Assembly (NCBI RefSeq): GCF_900129265.1
Contig: NZ_FQVG01000003.1
Location: 35,931 to 99,930 of the forward strand
DNA from: Caloramator proteoclasticus DSM 10124
Lineage (GTDB): Bacteria; Bacillota; Clostridia; Clostridiales; Caloramatoraceae
Direction: 5' to 3'
DNA: 64,000 bases
This document shows, piece after piece, positions 55,959 through 64,000 of this stretch. The position numbers and the translations under genes were made by a program. The notes under the pieces were generated by a model that saw only the letters and a program-made list of their open reading frames with translations, was not told the origin of the DNA and ran no database searches. Position 1 is the stretch's first letter, and every line of letters starts with the position of its first letter.

Positions 55959-57464
55959 TTATTGATTTTTATCTTCTTTTTTAATTTCCATTTTGTTTTG
56001 TATTCTTTCTATAACTTCTCTTATATTATTTTCAAATTCTTTCTTCCAATCGTCAGGATTAGTTCCATCATCGTATTTAGGAACTTTTAAAGGAAATATG
56101 TAAAAATGCTTACCACCATTATAATTAAAATAATATCCATTAAAATCGCTATTATCTTTATAAGGGAAAATTACTCCTCCCCATTGTGCATCTAGTAAAT
56201 ATACATAATTTGTTATTTGCCTGTAATCATCAATTATATATTCCATATTTAACTCCGAAATAAACTTTTCCCAACCTATTTTATATTTTGCATCTAACAC
56301 ATATTTTTTATCTTCTTTTTGTATTACATAATCTGGTTTTAAAATAAATTGTTCTGGTTTCCCTTTTAATTCTAATTTAATTTCATATTGATATTCTACA
56401 TTTGTATTTTCGTTTTTAATTTTACTTAAAACAATGTTTTTCAAAAACTCTTCCCACAACTTACTAATGTTTACCATAACCCCAATAATATCTGATGAAT
56501 TTCCATCAAAGAAGGATATACCTTTATTCTTAATTATCAATAAACAAATCCTTCTTAAATGTTCATAACTGTGGTAATATGGATGAGTTATCTTTCTTGA
56601 ACATTTGTGAATCAATGCTTGTACATTTTCACTTTTATAATTTGGTGCTACTTCTTTAATTGCACAAATTGCTTCATAGGCTTTAGAATTTTTATCTTTA
56701 AATGCAAATATTTCATTTGGATATCTTTTATTTAAAATATCATAGGCATGTAAAATTAAGTGCATTATTTCATTATCATGTGTAAGTTCTCTTTTGTTAT
56801 ATGCAATTTTACCATTGAATGGTATGTTGTATTTAATGTGTCTATTAATATCAACAACACCCTTGACTTTAGAATCATTATATTCAAATCTTTTATATTT
56901 ATTAAACAGTCCACTTGTATATGCCTTTTCCAATTGATATGTAAAGGCAAATATCAAAAGCCAATCCCAAATTGAGTCATTTTCGTCTGACTTAGGATTA
57001 AAATTTTCATATTTTTTATTATAATTTTTATTATAATTAGAAATACTTGAAAGTATGTACCTTAAAAAAAACTGTTTATCACACTTATCAAATCTTGAGC
57101 CTATTTCAACTGTAACATCATAATCTTCTTCTAATTTTACAATTTTCCTCAAAACACCAATATAACCTTTTGTTCTTAATTCTCCTGTATCTAAATTTAT
57201 ATCCATTATATTTAAAGAAATCTTTTTACCATAACTTATGTATATATCATATTCATCTTCTTCATTTTGCTTATCATTATTTTTTGATTCAACATTCTCT
57301 GCAAATTTACATAATAGCTTAAAATATTTGTCTTCTTCTTTGTCTTCTTTGTTAAATTTATATTTTTCTTTTATTTCAACACATTGTTCATTTTTTATGA
57401 TTTTTCCATTTTCTTCATTTTTAGATCCACTGTAATCTGAAAATCTAAATATTACTTTTTGCAT
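55959..57464 (-). CDS. mcrC: McrC-type nuclease subunit of a McrBC restriction system
   Basis: The 501-residue protein has an N-terminal beta-rich part, a central helical domain and a C-terminal PD-(D/E)XK nuclease (about 340-450) seen as ILKPDYVIQKEDKKYVLDAKYK. This is the layout of McrC proteins, which join the McrB motor ring and cut DNA carrying modified cytosine. E. coli McrC is shorter (about 350), and this longer form resembles LlaJI- and DUF2357-type relatives. The ATG follows AAGGTG and is 2 bases after the mcrB stop. Confidence 0.85.
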   Translation of the reverse strand: MQKVIFRFSDYSGSKNEENGKIIKNEQCVEIKEKYKFNKEDKEEDKYFKLLCKFAENVESKNNDKQNEEDEYDIYISYGKKISLNIMDINLDTGELRTKGYIGVLRKIVKLEEDYDVTVEIGSRFDKCDKQFFLRYILSSISNYNKNYNKKYENFNPKSDENDSIWDWLLIFAFTYQLEKAYTSGLFNKYKRFEYNDSKVKGVVDINRHIKYNIPFNGKIAYNKRELTHDNEIMHLILHAYDILNKRYPNEIFAFKDKNSKAYEAICAIKEVAPNYKSENVQALIHKCSRKITHPYYHSYEHLRRICLLIIKNKGISFFDGNSSDIIGVMVNISKLWEEFLKNIVLSKIKNENTNVEYQYEIKLELKGKPEQFILKPDYVIQKEDKKYVLDAKYKIGWEKFISELNMEYIIDDYRQITNYVYLLDAQWGGVIFPYKDNSDFNGYYFNYNGGKHFYIFPLKVPKYDDGTNPDDWKKEFENNIREVIERIQNKMEIKKEDKNQ

Positions 57465-57466
57465 AA

Positions 57467-59050
57467 TTATTCACCTTTATCATTTGAACCTTCAGTATTT
57501 GAACTATTATCATTTCTATTAGTATCACTTGAGCTATTATTACCTGAATTATCACTATTACCTGAATTAGCTTTTTCAAAAACATCCTTTAAATCTTTTA
57601 TAAACTTATCTACATTATCATATCCCCTTACATATTCTCTCAATATTGGTTCAACTCTGTATTTCCATATTTTATCCTTGATAATCTTTATCTTTTCATC
57701 TATACTTTTTGTTTTGTCCTCTTCTTCCAACAAGCCATTAACCTTACCAAAATATGCTGGGCCTAAATGGTAATGTTCATTTAGTCCATAATCTTTACCT
57801 TTATCTGAAATGGCTTTATTTAATTCTTTAGTACTTTCAATTAGTTTATTAACTAATTCTTCTTCTAATTTTTCACCTAACATACTTTTCATAACATCTC
57901 CCATTACATCATTTGATTTTATTTCATACCAGAAAAATCTTCTTCTCAATGCAAAATCAAAGGCTTCTACACTTCTATCTATATCATTCATTGTTGCAAT
58001 TATATATACATTCTCTGGTACATAAAAACCTTTTTTAAATGGATGATCTTCTTCCATTAAATTGTTATATTGTGTTTTTAATCTTCCTTCTTCTCCTCTA
58101 TACTCTAAACAATACATTAATTCTCCAAACACCTTTGATAGATCTGCTCTATTTATTTCATCTATAATTAAATAGTAATTTTTATTAGGATTTTCCTTTG
58201 CTTGTCTGCATAATTCCATAAATATTCCATCTCTTCTCTCAAATCCAATTTCATTTCCTTTTTTAACAGGTCTTAATCCTTCTACAAAGTCTGTATAATC
58301 GTATGATGGATGGAATTGGACAAAATATATATATTTTTTCTTTTCTTCATCAGTTAGATTTTCTTTATTCAACTGCTTTTTTAACAATTCTTCACATATT
58401 TCCTTTGCCATATATGTTTTACCTGTTCCTGGTGCTCCTGTAAGAACTATTTGAGGATTATGTTTTAAAATTGATTTTATTTCTTCTTTTATTTCATTTA
58501 TTCCCTTGTTTATATCTATCATATTTTTTCCCCCTTTATCTTTTTCAATTGGTTCTTTACCTACTAATTCTCTAAGAGCATTAATCAAATCCCATATATT
58601 TTCTTTATCAAATTGGTTTATTCCATACTCTAATTTCTTTCTTTCCATTATTTCAGAGTCAATATTTAAATTTTTAATTCCTTTTTTTTCTTTTAAAACA
58701 CTTAATAATTTTTTTAATAATATATCTTGAATTTCTTTACCATCATTATCTTTACCTTCACCATAAATTAAATAATTACCCCTAACAAGTTGCTTACCAA
58801 TCTCAATTTTACTTTCTTTTATAAATCTAACGTAACATATTCTATACTCTTGTTGGGAATTGTCTTTTGAATCTTTTTTATACAAATGTAAATTTTCACC
58901 ATATGAACATTTTATTTCTTCACCTAAACCATTTACCATACTTTCTAATAATTCTTTACATCCCTTATTCTCTGCATTTTCCCATACTTTTTTTACTTCT
59001 TCATCATCTTTTAATTCTCCTATTTGTTTTAATGTATATAATTTTTCCAT
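57467..59050 (-). CDS. mcrB: McrB-type AAA+ GTPase subunit of a McrBC restriction system
   Basis: The 527-residue protein has an N-terminal module (1-170) that is not a recognisable modified-base reader, then a McrB AAA+ domain. Signatures are Walker A LTGAPGTGKTYMAKEI, VQFHPSYDYTDFVEGLRP, Walker B YLIIDEINRADLSKVFGEL and MNDIDRSVEAFDFALRRRF, which replaces the MNTADRS GTP motif. The last 35 residues are an unstructured Asn/Ser/Gly/Asp tail. McrB forms a hexameric motor that recognises modified DNA and drives McrC. The ATG at 59050 follows AAGGAGG. It is 48 bases downstream of an unknown gene of the same unit. Confidence 0.88.
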   Translation of the reverse strand: MEKLYTLKQIGELKDDEEVKKVWENAENKGCKELLESMVNGLGEEIKCSYGENLHLYKKDSKDNSQQEYRICYVRFIKESKIEIGKQLVRGNYLIYGEGKDNDGKEIQDILLKKLLSVLKEKKGIKNLNIDSEIMERKKLEYGINQFDKENIWDLINALRELVGKEPIEKDKGGKNMIDINKGINEIKEEIKSILKHNPQIVLTGAPGTGKTYMAKEICEELLKKQLNKENLTDEEKKKYIYFVQFHPSYDYTDFVEGLRPVKKGNEIGFERRDGIFMELCRQAKENPNKNYYLIIDEINRADLSKVFGELMYCLEYRGEEGRLKTQYNNLMEEDHPFKKGFYVPENVYIIATMNDIDRSVEAFDFALRRRFFWYEIKSNDVMGDVMKSMLGEKLEEELVNKLIESTKELNKAISDKGKDYGLNEHYHLGPAYFGKVNGLLEEEDKTKSIDEKIKIIKDKIWKYRVEPILREYVRGYDNVDKFIKDLKDVFEKANSGNSDNSGNNSSSDTNRNDNSSNTEGSNDKGE

Positions 59051-59098
59051 TATTCTTCCACCTCCTTAAATACATATACTAATTTTATATCATTATTC

Positions 59099-60154
59099 TT
59101 AATTTTTCAACAAATTTATGTTATATTCACTAATATTTACTATTTTAAGTCCATTTTCTTCATTTTTCGTATTATAAATTTTTTCTAAACTTTTATCTTC
59201 AAAATATATATATCCTGTATATCTACTACCTTTTCTATTTAAATTAAACTTTTTATTCTTGAATCCATATACAACAAAATAATCATAATTTTCCTCATCA
59301 ATTGACACTTTTATAATTAATGCATCAATGTCGTCTTTAATAGTTACTGCATATTTTGCAACATATTTTTTATGGGCATCTTTATATTTTGCACTGATTT
59401 CGTGATATGAAAAAGTGATTTTCTCTTCTGTATTTGTTATTATGCTAAATATGTTTGCTCTTTCATCTAAAACTTCCTTTATATATTCACCATTTTTATT
59501 TATTATAAATTTTTTTAATACTTCTTTCTCAATTAATTTATCTTTGTTATTCTTTTTCATTTCAAACATATAATCTAAAATAATATTTTTTACTAAACTA
59601 ATTAGTTTTTGTATTCTATTATATTGTTCTTGGGACTCTTCATTTTTATATTTAATATATCCTCCATCTTCAACTTCAATGATATCCCAAAGTACATCAC
59701 CTAATATCATACTTTGAAAAATATATTTACCCCACCATTCATCATCCCAAGTATCTGTTATATCTTTGTCAATCTTAATTAACCTTATTTCTGGTCTTTT
59801 ATCATAGTTATTTAAAATCCTCACAATATATATTTTCCCATTACATTCAATTAAAGATATATATAAAGATTTATATTGATTAGAAAACACCTCTACTACA
59901 TATTCTTTAATATCCTTTATCATTATTGGAACTACAGGTTCTTCTTCTATATCACATTCAATCAATTTAATACTACAATTGATATCACATTCCTCCTTCA
60001 AAAGTTCAATATAAGTATGAAAATGAATTTCTCTTTCACTTTCATCTAATGTACTTTTTATGCTGTCAATTACTAAATCATAAATCTTTTCCAAAAATTC
60101 ATCTTTTTTAAATAATAGATTTAGATAGAATTGTAATATCCCCTCATTTAACAT
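59099..60154 (-). CDS. Unknown protein encoded upstream of McrBC
   Basis: The 351-residue soluble protein was not recognised. It is acidic to neutral, with a mixed helix/strand pattern, a Trp-rich stretch (TDTWDDEWWGKYIFQS, about 133-148), a helical centre (about 180-235) and a strand-rich C-terminus with several Tyr and Lys. No nuclease or ATPase motif is visible. The ATG at 60154 follows GGAGG. It is the first gene of a minus-strand unit with mcrB and mcrC, so it may be an accessory or specificity component. It could equally be an unrelated passenger in the defence locus. Confidence 0.75.
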   Translation of the reverse strand: MLNEGILQFYLNLLFKKDEFLEKIYDLVIDSIKSTLDESEREIHFHTYIELLKEECDINCSIKLIECDIEEEPVVPIMIKDIKEYVVEVFSNQYKSLYISLIECNGKIYIVRILNNYDKRPEIRLIKIDKDITDTWDDEWWGKYIFQSMILGDVLWDIIEVEDGGYIKYKNEESQEQYNRIQKLISLVKNIILDYMFEMKKNNKDKLIEKEVLKKFIINKNGEYIKEVLDERANIFSIITNTEEKITFSYHEISAKYKDAHKKYVAKYAVTIKDDIDALIIKVSIDEENYDYFVVYGFKNKKFNLNRKGSRYTGYIYFEDKSLEKIYNTKNEENGLKIVNISEYNINLLKN

Positions 60155-60538
60155 AATAAACCTCCATTTTAATACATATTTTTTAAATATTATTGTGTGA
60201 TAATTTTTTCACTACACATATACTCTTTTGGCATTAAAAATTCAAACAGACTTCAATTAAATGAGAATTTATATAACTATAATAACTATATCTTTAGTAA
60301 TCCGTCACTACCAAAAACTTGACGCAAATAAAATTATTATTTAAACATATCCTTATTGGATTGTATATATTTAATAAGTTATACAAAATCACAGGCATTA
60401 TGTTTTTCGAAAAAATAACTTTATTAAAAATAAATACTGTATTTTAATATTGAAATCCAAACAAGCATTAGATAAACTATAAACATACATTTTTCGAAAA
60501 TTTTACTTATTCAAAATTATGAATGGGAGGTATTTAAA
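60155..60538. other. Gene-free divergent region with degenerate repeat copy A
   Basis: 384 AT-rich bases between two divergent genes. The segment 60167-60258 is a degenerate copy of 61183-61277. Two TTTTTCGAAAA motifs lie near 60404 and 60490. A possible promoter for the small gene (TTGGAT near 60356, TATAC near 60380) is weak. No open reading frame is credible. Confidence 0.55.
60167..60258 (+). repeat. Degenerate ~95-bp repeat, copy A
   Basis: It shares the order ACATATTTTT, ATTGTGTG-TAATTT, ACACAT, CTCTT, CAAACA, TTCAATT with 61183-61277, with small gaps and roughly two thirds identity by eye. It begins at the 5' leader of the unknown McrBC-linked gene. Confidence 0.5.
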
Positions 60539-60901
60539 ATGGATTTCAAAAATAATTATATTGATAAAATAGGGGAAGTAAAAATGAGAAAAGTTTTAGA
60601 TTCTGTAATGTATGAAGAACCAATAACTTTTAGTTGTGAAAATGAAAAAGGAGTATATTTTATAGCGACTATGATTAATCAAGAAGAAAATGAAGAAGTA
60701 TGGTTTTTTATACCTGTTGAGTATGATGAACTATTAAAAATTGAAAATAAAGTAGAAAATTCAGAATTTAATATATTGTATTATTTTCTTAATAGTATTG
60801 ACGATAAAAAAATATATCAAGTTTGTTTATATCCTGATGGAAGTAGTAGTTCTGAGTGTATTAATATTTCATTAGGAACAAGTGTAGATTTTCCTTTTTA
60901 A
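60539..60901 (+). CDS. Small unknown protein
   Basis: The 120-residue protein was not recognised. It is acidic, with alternating strands: ITFSCENEKGVYFIATMIN, EEVWFFIPVEYDELLK and KIYQVCLYPDG, which suggests a small alpha/beta fold with no membrane segment. GGGAGG stands 8 bases before the ATG. An internal ATG at residue 16 is a weaker start. It lies between the divergent McrBC-type unit and the AAA+ gene and has its own probable terminator. A regulatory or anti-defence role is possible but unsupported. Confidence 0.75.
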   Translation: MDFKNNYIDKIGEVKMRKVLDSVMYEEPITFSCENEKGVYFIATMINQEENEEVWFFIPVEYDELLKIENKVENSEFNILYYFLNSIDDKKIYQVCLYPDGSSSSECINISLGTSVDFPF

Positions 60902-61072
60902 GTTTTTATTGTAGAATTAGAGTATTGCAATCTTCCATATAATTAAGAATAAAGTATAAATCTTTCCTCTATACACTAAAGACTTAAAAAATCATAAGCA
61001 ATCAATTTTTATTTGCAATTTATTATTTATACAATAACCATTCTATAATATAAAAATATTTATCAACAGTTG

Positions 61073-61101
61073 GGGCAGTATTTAAACTAAAATACCTGCC
61101 C
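61073..61101 (+). terminator. Probable terminator of the small unknown gene
   Basis: GGGCAG-TATTT and AAATA-C-CTGCCC pair with one bulged base, and CTTTATTATTT follows. Confidence 0.7.
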
Positions 61102-61182
61102 TTTATTATTTAATAGCACTTTAAAACATTGGTTAATTTTAAAGTACATTTTTTTGCAAATAATATTTAAATATTTCCTCCC

Positions 61183-61277
61183 TTTTATCACATATTTTTA
61201 TTTAAGCATTGTGTGGTAATTTGTTGTAACACATTTATTCTCTTGATATTATAAAACAAACAATACATATTTCAATT
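61183..61277 (+). repeat. Degenerate ~95-bp repeat, copy B
   Basis: Partner of 60167-60258. It ends 21 bases before the start codon of the AAA+ gene, immediately before its AAGGGAGG ribosome site. Confidence 0.5.
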
Positions 61278-61298
61278 TTTAATAAGGGAGGAATCCAT

Positions 61299-63074
61299 AT
61301 GCCCCTAAAAATTACATCTTCAAAAATCTACAATGATAAAAAAATTAAAGGCACTCAAATTAATTATATCAACATTCCTTTATTTGACTACAATGTTTTA
61401 AAAGAAGATTTTAAAATAGCTAAACATCTAAAAGAAATAGATACAATAGATTTTACAGGAGTTAATGGAATAATACTAAAAACATCCAAATTCCATACTG
61501 CCCTAATTGCATCACAGTATATAATAAGAAAATATGAACAGGATAATAAAACAATCTATGATTTTTGTGAATTAAATGATTGTGAAGTTGAAATATATAA
61601 AAACTCAAGACAAACTAAATTACCTATAGTTGAAGCAAAAAATCATTTTGATAGCCCATATAGCTTTACATCTTACGAGTTTTCACCAATACCTAAATTA
61701 ATAGATGATGATGATTTTAATATTAGCCATAATACTCATTTTGGTTCATACAAAGACTATGAATTCCCAATAATTATACACCAAACAACTCAACCTTATA
61801 TTAGCCACATAAATCAATTAAATGAGGAAAAAAGATTTATTATCTACATAATAGAAGAAAATCTATCAAATTCACCTTTTTCTAATACTGATATTAATGA
61901 ATTTATCAATAATTTGCTGTTTGAAACAAACTTTGAATATATAGAAATAAATGAGCCAGATATTAGCTATTATGAATCATTCCTATTACAACTTATAGGG
62001 GAAAACGGATATAAACTTGATAAAAACATTAATACAACTGATATAATATCTAATTTGATGAGTTTTAGGAAAAACTTATTTTTAGGGCTAGAAGATATAA
62101 ATACATTAGTATCAAAAATAACAAAAAAGAAGGGAAAAAATTCATTACTTTTAACAAGCAGAGATTTTAATATAGTTAATAATTCTAATTCATTAAACAA
62201 AGAAAATACAAATGACCCTTTTAAAGTTCTAAATAATATGATAGGACTAAAAGATGTTAAAGAACAAATCAAAAGACTTGTTTGTCAATTTAAGTATGAA
62301 TCAGAGAGAAGAAAAAACAATCTTACTACTTCTTTAACTCATAAAGCACTCGTTTTTATGGGCAATCCAGGAACCGCTAAAACTACAGTGGCAAGATTGT
62401 TAGGACAAATACTATGTGCTGAAGGTATATTAGAGAATAACATATTTGTAGAAGTTAGTAGAAAAGACCTAATTGGCAAGTATGTAGGTTGGACATCAAA
62501 TATTGTTGCAGATGTATTTGAAAAGGCAAAAGGTGGAACTTTATTTATAGATGAAGCCTATTCTTTGTTGGACGAAAATGGTTCAGCAAGCTTTTCATCT
62601 GAAGCATTGTCAGAAATCATACAACAAATGGAGAATAATCCAGATACACTTGTAATTTTTGCAGGATATACAAAGGAAATGATAGATTTTATTGAAAGGG
62701 CAAATACAGGCTTAAGATCAAGAATCACTGCAATTATTGAATTTAAAGATTATAGTAATCAAGAAATGTTTGACATATTTAATTATATGTTAAAGCAAGA
62801 AAATTATCATTTAGATGATTATGAAAGAACAAAAAATATAATTTATAACTTTTTAAATGAAATTAATAAACTTCAATCTACAAACTTAGGAAATGGTAGA
62901 CTTATGAGAAAACTGTTTAAAACCGCAATTGAATATAAGTCTATTAATAACCCATTAGATTTTAATACTATAAATATCTCAGAAATAGAATTAGCTACAA
63001 AAGCTCTTCTAAATAACGAAAAACTATTAAGTAAAAGAAATGAAGTTAATAAAAGTATTGGATTTTTAAAATAA
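61299..63074 (+). CDS. CbbX/SpoVK-type AAA+ ATPase with unknown N-terminal domain
   Basis: The 591-residue protein has an unrecognised N-terminal half (1-300), starting with a beta-rich segment and including several acidic stretches. A C-terminal AAA+ domain (about 305-570) follows. Motifs are IGLKDVKEQIKRLV, Walker A VFMGNPGTAKTTVARLLG (Ala in place of the usual third Gly, common in this subfamily), RKDLIGKYVGWTS, Walker B GGTLFIDEAYSLL, FAGYTKEMIDFI and the arginine-finger NTGLRSRI. The ATG follows GGGAGG. Such ATPases remodel proteins (CbbX on Rubisco, SpoVK in sporulation, several in defence loci). The target here is unknown; position beside McrBC hints at defence. Confidence 0.85.
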   Translation: MPLKITSSKIYNDKKIKGTQINYINIPLFDYNVLKEDFKIAKHLKEIDTIDFTGVNGIILKTSKFHTALIASQYIIRKYEQDNKTIYDFCELNDCEVEIYKNSRQTKLPIVEAKNHFDSPYSFTSYEFSPIPKLIDDDDFNISHNTHFGSYKDYEFPIIIHQTTQPYISHINQLNEEKRFIIYIIEENLSNSPFSNTDINEFINNLLFETNFEYIEINEPDISYYESFLLQLIGENGYKLDKNINTTDIISNLMSFRKNLFLGLEDINTLVSKITKKKGKNSLLLTSRDFNIVNNSNSLNKENTNDPFKVLNNMIGLKDVKEQIKRLVCQFKYESERRKNNLTTSLTHKALVFMGNPGTAKTTVARLLGQILCAEGILENNIFVEVSRKDLIGKYVGWTSNIVADVFEKAKGGTLFIDEAYSLLDENGSASFSSEALSEIIQQMENNPDTLVIFAGYTKEMIDFIERANTGLRSRITAIIEFKDYSNQEMFDIFNYMLKQENYHLDDYERTKNIIYNFLNEINKLQSTNLGNGRLMRKLFKTAIEYKSINNPLDFNTINISEIELATKALLNNEKLLSKRNEVNKSIGFLK

Positions 63075-63414
63075 AAATTTATTAACTTTAATTCAGTAAG
63101 CAATTACAAGTTATATTGATTCTAAATATCGAACTTAAATCTTTATTAAATATTTAAGTATTAAACCCTCCTATTTAGGTAGTGTAAAATAATTTGTGTA
63201 TTTTTAGTAATTATACCTCTTTTCAAGGTAAGAATATAGGGTTCGAATTAGTAATTTCATTTGAGAGTATATCCAATTTTTTAAAAATTTATGCATTAAT
63301 TCGAATAAAATTGGGTAAAATAATTAATTAAGGGGTAGTATAGAGTTTTTGTGGAGACCTTTGAAAACCTTGGTCTGAAAAGGTCTCCAGAAAATTTTTT
63401 GCTTTTTGTGTATA
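63075..63414. other. Gene-free stretch containing the probable right end of an IS256-type element
   Basis: 340 AT-rich bases. A hairpin GGAGACCTTT...AAAGGTCTCC lies at 63353-63388, just after the transposase stop, probably its terminator. GGTAGTGTAAAATAATTTGT near 63178 and GGTAGTATAGAG near 63334 resemble each other, and either could mark the element end. Without the other end the terminal repeat cannot be fixed. Confidence 0.5.
63353..63388 (-). terminator. Hairpin after the IS256-type transposase gene
   Basis: A 10-bp stem (GGAGACCTTT with AAAGGTCTCC) around a 16-base loop, 26 bases after the transposase stop. The minus-strand side runs into ACAAAAACTC, so the T-tract is poor. Confidence 0.5.
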
Positions 63415-64000
63415 TTATATGTATTTTTCTATTCTACCTGGGTAAATTATTAATAATTGGTTTAATACCATATCCCAATTTTTATATCTTTGAGTCCATT
63501 TCTTTACCACATTCATACTAACAAGGTAAAGCATTTTTTCTAGTGATTCATCTGAAGGGAATATAGTTTTTGATTTTGTAACTTTTCTCAATTGCCTATG
63601 AAAGCCTTCAATAATATTAGTTGTATACATAATTTTTCTGATTTCATTAGGAAATTTATAAAATGGACTCAATACATCCCAATTATTTTCCCAGCTTTTA
63701 ATAGCATAGGGATATTGACCTTGCCATTTGCTTTTTAATTTTTCAAATTCTTCTCTTGCTATTTCTTCATTAGGTGCTTGATATACAGCTTTAAAATCCT
63801 TACTAAATTCCTTTAAATGTTTATACGAAACATATTTAAAACAGTTTCTTAATTGATGAATAACACATCTTTGAATTTCTGAATTTGGGAAAGCTGCTTG
63901 AATAGCTTCTTTAATACCAGCTAAACCATCCACTGAAAATATCAATACATCTTCTACTCCTCTATTTTTAAGTTCATTTAAAACACCAAGCCAAAATCTA
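63415..64000 (-). CDS. IS256-family (Mutator-type) transposase, C-terminal part
   Basis: The frame is open to the window edge, so the N-terminal half is missing; about 194 residues are present. The catalytic region is visible as LIFSVDGLAGIKEAI with one acidic residue of the DDE triad, then QRCVIHQLRNC, and TTNIIEGFHRQLRKVTKSK with the last catalytic Glu. These are Mutator/IS256 hallmarks. The element probably ends within 63178-63414. It is the only transposase gene seen and marks the right border of the defence cluster. Confidence 0.94.
   Translation of the reverse strand, partial: RFWLGVLNELKNRGVEDVLIFSVDGLAGIKEAIQAAFPNSEIQRCVIHQLRNCFKYVSYKHLKEFSKDFKAVYQAPNEEIAREEFEKLKSKWQGQYPYAIKSWENNWDVLSPFYKFPNEIRKIMYTTNIIEGFHRQLRKVTKSKTIFPSDESLEKMLYLVSMNVVKKWTQRYKNWDMVLNQLLIIYPGRIEKYI

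Larger units (their letters stand above)
60902..61298. other. Gene-free stretch with terminator and repeat copy B
   Basis: 397 AT-rich bases. A hairpin at 61073-61101 (GGGCAG...CTGCCC followed by TTTATTATTT) probably ends the small gene. The repeat copy B (61183-61277) lies directly upstream of the AAA+ gene and may carry its promoter. No open reading frame was seen. Confidence 0.6.

Noticed and set aside
60539..60901. Small gene as antitoxin of a toxin-antitoxin pair
   Set aside because: No adjacent small toxin-like gene and no recognisable antitoxin DNA-binding motif.

Overview
The window is AT-rich (roughly 30% GC by eye) DNA of an anaerobic, Gram-positive, Clostridia-type bacterium. Pointers are an anaerobe-type hybrid cluster protein, an LtaS-like sulfatase, an LPXTG-anchored wall protein, PTS operons run by PRD regulators, AddAB in place of RecBCD, strong AGGAGG ribosome sites and frequent TTG/GTG starts. 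A thermophilic Clostridiaceae such as Caloramator would fit, but nothing here proves a genus.

Layout. 0-6 kb: end of a DHHA1 protein, hcp behind a Crp/Fnr-type palindrome, then acylphosphatase, an HD-GYP protein and an LtaS-like sulfatase. These three are bracketed by two inverted copies of a 283-bp hairpin-rich element, each lodged in a terminator hairpin. 6-21.6 kb: a cell-wall sugar salvage locus, all on the minus strand: a 1340-residue secreted LPXTG protein (GHL10 glycosidase plus SpoIID), a lactose/cellobiose-type PTS, a LevR-type sigma-54 activator, MurNAc/GlcNAc kinase, AnmK, MupG, MurQ, NagA, NagB and HPr. Sigma-54 boxes precede both the wall protein and the PTS, with a shared TTGATACA motif further upstream. 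The logic is: cut wall glycans outside, import and phosphorylate amino-sugar units, convert everything to GlcNAc-6-P and then fructose-6-P.

21.9-29.7 kb: iron alcohol dehydrogenase, MFS transporter, SRAP protein, and a fructose-type PTS operon headed by its own PRD regulator. 29.7-44.8 kb: DNA metabolism and probable defence: a YhaN/YhaO (SbcCD-like) pair, a DEAH helicase/DUF1998 gene split by a one-base frameshift, a 1044-residue protein ending in an RNA-polymerase alpha-CTD-like domain, and a methyltransferase overlapping a PLD-nuclease/SF2 helicase. 44.9-49.4 kb: glycerate/gluconate-type permease, glycerate kinase and a CdaR-type regulator cut by an in-frame stop just before its HTH, then an AIM24-family protein. 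49.5-55.8 kb: addA and addB. 55.9-63 kb: a McrBC-type restriction operon with an extra unknown gene, a small unknown gene and a CbbX/SpoVK-type AAA+ protein. The window ends inside an IS256-family transposase.

No rRNA, tRNA or CRISPR array was seen. The most interesting items are the terminator-targeting 283-bp element, the sigma-54 wall-salvage regulon, and the alpha-CTD protein/helicase-DUF1998 pair.
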